A stretch of DNA of 64,000 nucleotides from Acetonema longum DSM 6540 (GTDB lineage: Bacteria > Bacillota > Negativicutes > Sporomusales > Acetonemataceae), in assembly GCF_000219125.1 (NCBI RefSeq), contig NZ_AFGF01000056.1, positions 41,612 to 105,611 of the forward strand. The letters are read 5' to 3'. A program made the translations under genes and the position numbers. The notes beneath the pieces are model-generated. The model searched no databases, had not been told where the DNA came from, and was given only the letters and a program-made list of their open reading frames with translations. Shown here piece after piece: positions 60,058-64,000 of the stretch (position 1 is its first letter; every line of letters begins with the position of its first letter).

Positions 60058-61920
60058 TTGATATCGTATCTGGAAAACGATGATAAGCGTACTTTGCTTT
60101 TCTTGGGAATTTCTTTTGTCTCTCTCATTATCAGTTTTTTTGATATTGGTAAATTGCCTATGGACGCAGCGTGGGTGGCTATCCTGTTTTGTGGCATTCC
60201 CATTGTCAAAGAGGCTGCGGCTGCACTTATCAAAGATTTTGATATCAAAGCCGACGTTCTTGTCTCGATTGCTTTGGCGGCAGCGGTTACTATTGGTGAG
60301 ATTTTTGCCGCCGGCGAAGTGGCGTTCATCATGACGGTCGGCGCTTATTTGGAAGAGCGGACAGTGGCAAAAGCCCGCGCCGGAATCGAAAAATTGATCC
60401 GTCTAACACCTGCTGAGGCACGAGTCGTGCGAGACGGCGAGGACCTGATAATCCCGGCTGAACAAGTGAAAATTGGCGATACTCTGAGAGTACTTGCCGG
60501 CGAAACCATTGCTGTTGACGGTATTATTACCAAAGGACAAACCTCTATTGATCAGTCTGTAATGACAGGGGAAGCCTTGCCTGTCGATAAAAGCGAGGGT
60601 GATGCAGTACAAAGCGGGACAGTCAACCAGTTTGGAACTTTTGATATGGTGGCGCAAAAAGTCGGCGAGGACAGTTCATTACAGCGAATGGTTCGTCTTG
60701 TGGAATCCGCAGATGCTAGCAAGGCCCAAATTGTTGCTACAGCTGACCAATGGGCTACATGGATTGTTATTGCTGCCCTTGTTTCCGCCGCTGTCACATG
60801 GCTGGTAACAGGTGAGATGATTCGCGCTGTTACAGTGCTTGTTGTGTTTTGCCCCTGTGCTCTGGTCTTGGCGACACCTACTGCCATTATGGCTGGGATC
60901 GGCAACGCAACGAAATATGGCATTTTAGTGAGTCGGGGCGATGCATTGGAACGGCTGGCAAAAGTTAAACGTATTGCTTTTGATAAGACAGGTACACTTA
61001 CATATGGCAAGCCGTCTGTTGTGAAAATAGTAAATTGCAGTTTTGATATCAGTCATACAGAATTTTTTGAGATGATAGCCAGTGCGGAGATGCGTTCGGA
61101 GCATCCGCTGGGCAAGGCTATTGTCGCGCACTACAAACAAACCTATCGCCAATCGCCGGTTGAACCGGAAACTTTCTTGCTTATACCCGGACGGGGCGTC
61201 TCGGCCAAGGTAAAAAGCCGGAGCATACTCGCAGGAAACGAGGCGCTGCTGGTTGATCACTCGCTGAATTTGCCGGATCAGCTCGTTAAAGAGGTTGAAC
61301 TGGCTAAGGCGGAGGGGTGCACTGTCATCTATGTAATGGAAGATGACAGACAAGTGATCGGTTTCGTTGCGTTAGCCGATGCCATTCGACCTGACGCCGC
61401 CAATACGGTCCAAGCGATTCAAAGCACGGGAATCAATACACTGCTGTTAACGGGAGATATTACGCAGGCGGCAAATCACATTGCCGGAACTGCAGGCATT
61501 CAGTATGTAAAGGCCAACTGCCTTCCTGAAGATAAACTAACTGTAATCCGGCAATACCAGGAACAAGACGAGCCGGTTTGCATGGTAGGCGATGGAATTA
61601 ATGATGCACCGGCCCTTAAAGCGGCGCAGGTCGGCATTGCCATGGGCGGCGTGGGCAGTGATATTGCCGTTGAGGCTGCCGATATTGTCCTTGTTGGCGA
61701 TGATATCAAGGAAATTCCTCATTTACTCCTTCTCTCAAGACAAGTGATGCGGACGATTCATATAAACCTGGCGGCCTCTATGATTTTAAATTTCGCCGCA
61801 ATCGGGTTGGCAGTCATGGGCATCCTGAATCCTGTTTTAGGCGCTTTGGTGCATAATATAGGTTCTGTAGCAGTCATTATCCATTCATCGATTCTATTGC
61901 AGTGGAGAAACAAATACTGA
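60058..61920 (+). CDS. Heavy-metal P1B-type ATPase lacking an N-terminal HMA domain
   Basis: A 620-residue metal efflux pump; TTG start with AGGAG (60047) upstream. It has the TM6 motif CPCALVLATPTAIMAGIGNA, the phosphorylation site DKTGTLTYG, and GDGINDAPAL. The N-terminus goes directly into membrane helices, with no GMTCxxC domain. The last helices read LVHNIGSVAVIIHSSILL rather than the MxxSS of classical CopA. Control by a Cu-type CsoR points to Cu(I), but the C-terminal signature resembles other P1B groups, so the metal is uncertain. Confidence 0.9.
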   Translation: MISYLENDDKRTLLFLGISFVSLIISFFDIGKLPMDAAWVAILFCGIPIVKEAAAALIKDFDIKADVLVSIALAAAVTIGEIFAAGEVAFIMTVGAYLEERTVAKARAGIEKLIRLTPAEARVVRDGEDLIIPAEQVKIGDTLRVLAGETIAVDGIITKGQTSIDQSVMTGEALPVDKSEGDAVQSGTVNQFGTFDMVAQKVGEDSSLQRMVRLVESADASKAQIVATADQWATWIVIAALVSAAVTWLVTGEMIRAVTVLVVFCPCALVLATPTAIMAGIGNATKYGILVSRGDALERLAKVKRIAFDKTGTLTYGKPSVVKIVNCSFDISHTEFFEMIASAEMRSEHPLGKAIVAHYKQTYRQSPVEPETFLLIPGRGVSAKVKSRSILAGNEALLVDHSLNLPDQLVKEVELAKAEGCTVIYVMEDDRQVIGFVALADAIRPDAANTVQAIQSTGINTLLLTGDITQAANHIAGTAGIQYVKANCLPEDKLTVIRQYQEQDEPVCMVGDGINDAPALKAAQVGIAMGGVGSDIAVEAADIVLVGDDIKEIPHLLLLSRQVMRTIHINLAASMILNFAAIGLAVMGILNPVLGALVHNIGSVAVIIHSSILLQWRNKY

Positions 61921-61932
61921 TCGGTGATGTTG

Positions 61933-61968
61933 AAGCTCCTGCAAGATGTTCTGATATTGCAGGAGCTT
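61933..61968 (+). terminator. Terminator after the ATPase gene
   Basis: AAGCTCCTGCAA (61933-61944) pairs with TTGCAGGAGCTT (61957-61968), followed by TT. Confidence 0.8.
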
Positions 61969-62352
61969 TTGTAATCAGCGGCAAGTATAAAATATAATGA
62001 GGCCCTTTTCAGTTAGATATCCCAAACTGAAAGGGGCCTTTTAATTACCTGTTGAATTTGCCAAAGGTGAAGAAATAGATGTTCTATATACGCTTTATTG
62101 GTAATGACGAAGCTGGATTGGGTGCAACAAATTGGTGGATGCCGAAGCTCTGCAAATGTCCTGAAATTGCAGGAGCTTTTGTATTTGTAGGGTATTTCTA
62201 TTTATATGAAGTCTAACAAAAGTTTAGTTTGGAGAACGTCCTTACAATTTCTGTAAACTCTGGTTCTGGATGATCAGCAGATGGTAATAATATTATTATA
62301 TCCATGAAGCATTCAGGGAAAATCCATTTTATAGTTGTGGGAGGTAGCAAAT
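61969..62352. other. Gene-free stretch with repeated hairpins before pfp
   Basis: AGGCCCTTTTCAGTT (62000-62014) pairs with AACTGAAAGGGGCCTT (62025-62040, one mismatch). A near copy of the ATPase terminator recurs at 62145-62178 (AAGCTCTGCAA with TTGCAGGAGCTT). No reading frame with a ribosome site is seen until pfp. Confidence 0.6.
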
Positions 62353-63573
62353 ATGTCATTGGCAGGTAAAGTCCTTATTGCTCAGGGGGGAGGACCTACT
62401 GCGGTTATCAATCAGACACTGGCCGGGCTTGTCCTGGAAGCGAGAAAATTTCCTCAGGTTACAAAAGTATATGGAGCGATTAAAGGGGTGGAGGGTCTGC
62501 TTAATGAGGATTTTCTTGACCTTACTCAGGAGACGACGCATAATTTGGAGCAAGTCGCACTGACGCCTTCTTCTGCGCTATTGTCAACACGGGTAAAGCC
62601 TGACAGCAAATATTGCCATGAAATATTTAGAGTGCTCAAGGCTCATGATGTACGGTATTTCTTTTATATCGGGGGAAATGATTCGGCAGATACCGTACGT
62701 ATTGTAAATGAAGAGGCAAAAATGGCAAAATATGATCTTCGTGCTATTCATGTCCCGAAGACGATTGACAATGATTTGGTGCTTAATGACCATACTCCGG
62801 GTTATGGATCAGCAGCAAGATTTGTCGCTCAGGCGTTTACAGGTATTAATCTTGACACACGGGCTCTCTCTGGAGTTTACCTGGGAATCGTCATGGGACG
62901 TAATGCAGGCTTTCTTACTGCAGCTTCCGCAATTGCTCAGAAATATCCGGACGATGGTCCGCACCTGATATATCTTCCGGAACGAAGATTTAATATTGAC
63001 AAATTCCTTGGCGACATTAAGAGGATCTATGATCGGCTGGGGAGGTGTGTTGTAGCTGTATCAGAAGGAATAAAGGATGATTCCGGCATACCTATTCTAG
63101 CGTCTTTACGCAAGGATATCGACGTAGATTCTCACGGTAATTTAACTCTTTCTGGAACGGGAGCCCTTGGGGATTTGCTGACCCAAGAAGTTAAGGGAAA
63201 ATTAGGGATACCCAGAGTTCGCAGTGATACGTTTGGTTACCTGCAGAGGTCGTTTTTAGGCTGTGTTTCCGATGTCGATCAGCAAGAAGCCCGGGAAGTT
63301 GGGGAACGAGCAGTTCAAATGGCGATGTGGCAAGACATAGATGGGTCTGTTACTATCAACCGTACTGGATTTTATTCAGTCGATTATCGATTGGTCAGGC
63401 TTGAAGAGATAGCGGGTAAAACAAAACTTATGCCTGACGAGTATATCAATGAGGATGGCAATCACGTTACCGACGCTTTCAAGTATTACGTGCGGCCTTT
63501 ATTGGGATCCGGACTGCAGTCGTCTGCACTGTTGAGGGCGCCAAAAGTGGCCAAAATATTGCAAGGCGAGTAA
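62353..63573 (+). CDS. pfp: PPi-dependent 6-phosphofructokinase
   Basis: A 406-residue PFK. AQGGGPTAVINQT is the nucleotide/PPi loop. GGNDSADT carries Asp where ATP enzymes have Gly, and PKTIDND keeps the Lys of PPi-type enzymes, so PPi is the likely phosphoryl donor. ATG 62353 has GGGAGG at 62339-62344. With the pyrophosphatase HppA it suggests an active PPi-based energy economy. Confidence 0.9.
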   Translation: MSLAGKVLIAQGGGPTAVINQTLAGLVLEARKFPQVTKVYGAIKGVEGLLNEDFLDLTQETTHNLEQVALTPSSALLSTRVKPDSKYCHEIFRVLKAHDVRYFFYIGGNDSADTVRIVNEEAKMAKYDLRAIHVPKTIDNDLVLNDHTPGYGSAARFVAQAFTGINLDTRALSGVYLGIVMGRNAGFLTAASAIAQKYPDDGPHLIYLPERRFNIDKFLGDIKRIYDRLGRCVVAVSEGIKDDSGIPILASLRKDIDVDSHGNLTLSGTGALGDLLTQEVKGKLGIPRVRSDTFGYLQRSFLGCVSDVDQQEAREVGERAVQMAMWQDIDGSVTINRTGFYSVDYRLVRLEEIAGKTKLMPDEYINEDGNHVTDAFKYYVRPLLGSGLQSSALLRAPKVAKILQGE

Positions 63574-63599
63574 AAGATTTTCAGTAGGGGAGAAGAGTT

Positions 63600-63745
63600 G
63601 TGAGCAAAAACACATTGCCTTGCTTACCTGTGGTGGCGTAGCGTGTCGCAGCTCTGTCCTCTTGGCACCCTATCTCCCGGAAGGAAGAGCGGGCTTCGTA
63701 CATCAACGCTATTGTTTCTGTAGCTATTCCAGAAGTCCGGCAATA
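63600..63745 (+). pseudogene. Possible decayed N-terminus of a second PFK-like gene
   Basis: A GTG at 63600 has GGGGAG upstream, but its frame stops after 13 codons. In the adjacent frame the sequence reads HIALLTCGGVACRSS, close to the start of PPi-PFK proteins (KIALLTCGGIAPCLSS type), and a third frame continues SYINAIVSVAIPEVRQ-stop. One base missing in the A run at 63605-63609 and another shift near 63690 would join them. The similarity is short, so this is tentative. Confidence 0.3.
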
Positions 63746-63788
63746 ATAGGGGGACAGGGATATTGTTTTATATCCCTGTCCCCCTATT
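63745..63788. terminator. Long hairpin terminator
   Basis: A perfect 19-bp inverted repeat (63745-63763 with 63770-63788) with a 6-base loop, centred on GGGGGACAGGGATAT, followed by TTG. It lies between convergent genes; the GGGGACAGG core also recalls REP-like elements. Confidence 0.65.
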
Positions 63789-63870
63789 TTGTCTGCGTTC
63801 GGCAGGTGTCAGCTTCTGTGTCCTTGCCCGCTGGCCAGTGCATATCGTGAGTACATTTGAATTTTTACTG

Positions 63871-64000
63871 TCATCCCACTTTATTGACCCATTCTGCGAA
63901 TGCCTGCATAAACTTGCGCAAAAACTCCTTGGTGTCTGCATTCGCAACGGCACCGTCAGCGTCAAACAGATTCGCCGCATTGCCGATGTAGGCTTCGGGC
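63871..64000 (-). CDS. NADPH-dependent FMN reductase family protein, C-terminal end (cut by window end)
   Basis: The minus strand is open from base 63999 to the stop at 63871, giving 42 residues: PEAYIGNAANLFDADGAVAN followed by a TKEFLRKFMQAFAEWVNKV tail. This Leu-Arg-Lys-Phe...Ala-Trp-Val ending is typical of flavodoxin-fold NAD(P)H-dependent reductases. Only the end is in the window. Confidence 0.7.
   Translation of the reverse strand, partial: PEAYIGNAANLFDADGAVANADTKEFLRKFMQAFAEWVNKVG

Noticed and set aside
63745..63788. REP-associated transposon end
   Set aside because: The GGGGACAGG core is suggestive, but there is one copy, no transposase, and a terminator explains it fully.
63620..63850. 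A 76-codon frame at the end of the window
   Set aside because: It runs through a perfect terminator hairpin and lacks a ribosome site; the meaningful signal is better explained as a decayed PFK start.
1..64000. Defence island, prophage or biosynthetic cluster
   Set aside because: No restriction, toxin-antitoxin, phage, transposase or assembly-line genes could be recognised in any frame.

Overview
The window looks like a chromosomal segment of an endospore-forming, outer-membrane-bearing Firmicute of the Negativicutes (Sporomusaceae-like; this is an inference). The reasons are a MinD/MinE pair, SpoIVFA and SpoIVFB, a small acid-soluble spore protein gene behind a near-perfect sigma-G promoter, and a Firmicutes-type rplU-prp-rpmA-spo0B-obgE order with Prp-cleaved L27. 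Metabolism looks anaerobic: PPi-dependent phosphofructokinase, a membrane pyrophosphatase and flavin/Fe-S dehydrogenases. No rRNA, tRNA, CRISPR array, transposase or prophage genes were seen.

Layout. 1-8.2 kb (+): end of minD, a minE with a tandemly duplicated N-terminal domain, rodA, spoIVFA-spoIVFB, a radical SAM/DUF2344 pair and RNase E/G. 8.2-15.1 kb: an EVE protein, an SPFH/prohibitin protein and a minus-strand ABC importer with a DUF3798 lipoprotein; these sit between rng and rplU. 15.3-26.6 kb (+): L21 leader, rplU, prp, rpmA, a minimal Spo0B-like protein, obgE, yhbY, proB, proA, a membrane-fusion-like protein plus a 56-residue membrane peptide, nadD, an RRM protein, yqeK, an LCP protein, rsfS and a CvfB-type S1 protein. 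26.8-34.5 kb: ppiB, three poorly known genes, two spore-type small proteins, an alpha/beta hydrolase and hppA.

34.6-39.6 kb (+): a complete branched-chain amino acid ABC importer behind a hairpin leader. 39.6-43.5 kb: a divergent response regulator, a chemoreceptor and a histidine kinase. 43.7-48.1 kb (-): CstA-family transporter with a LytS/LytTR two-component pair, resembling pyruvate-sensing BtsS/BtsR. 48.4-53.2 kb (+): amidohydrolase, an OpuC-like compatible-solute importer and an RpiR regulator. 53.2-58.1 kb (-): BKACE enzyme, class III aminotransferase and GlcF/GlcD-like dehydrogenase. 58.2-64 kb: family 4 uracil-DNA glycosylase, DUF3786, a CsoR-regulated metal P-type ATPase with visible operators, PPi-PFK, a probable decayed PFK remnant, and the end of an FMN reductase.

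The most unusual signals are small-scale: the duplicated MinE head domain with a retained internal start; dispersed inverted-repeat elements whose ends supply the stop codon (Asp-Arg-stop) of three unrelated genes; a second family of tiny GAGATGC hairpins between co-directional genes; a duplicated 3' end of the RRM gene; and a repetitive Gln/Asn-rich protein beside the SASP gene that resembles a gamma-type SASP. I see no obvious new defence or mobile system.
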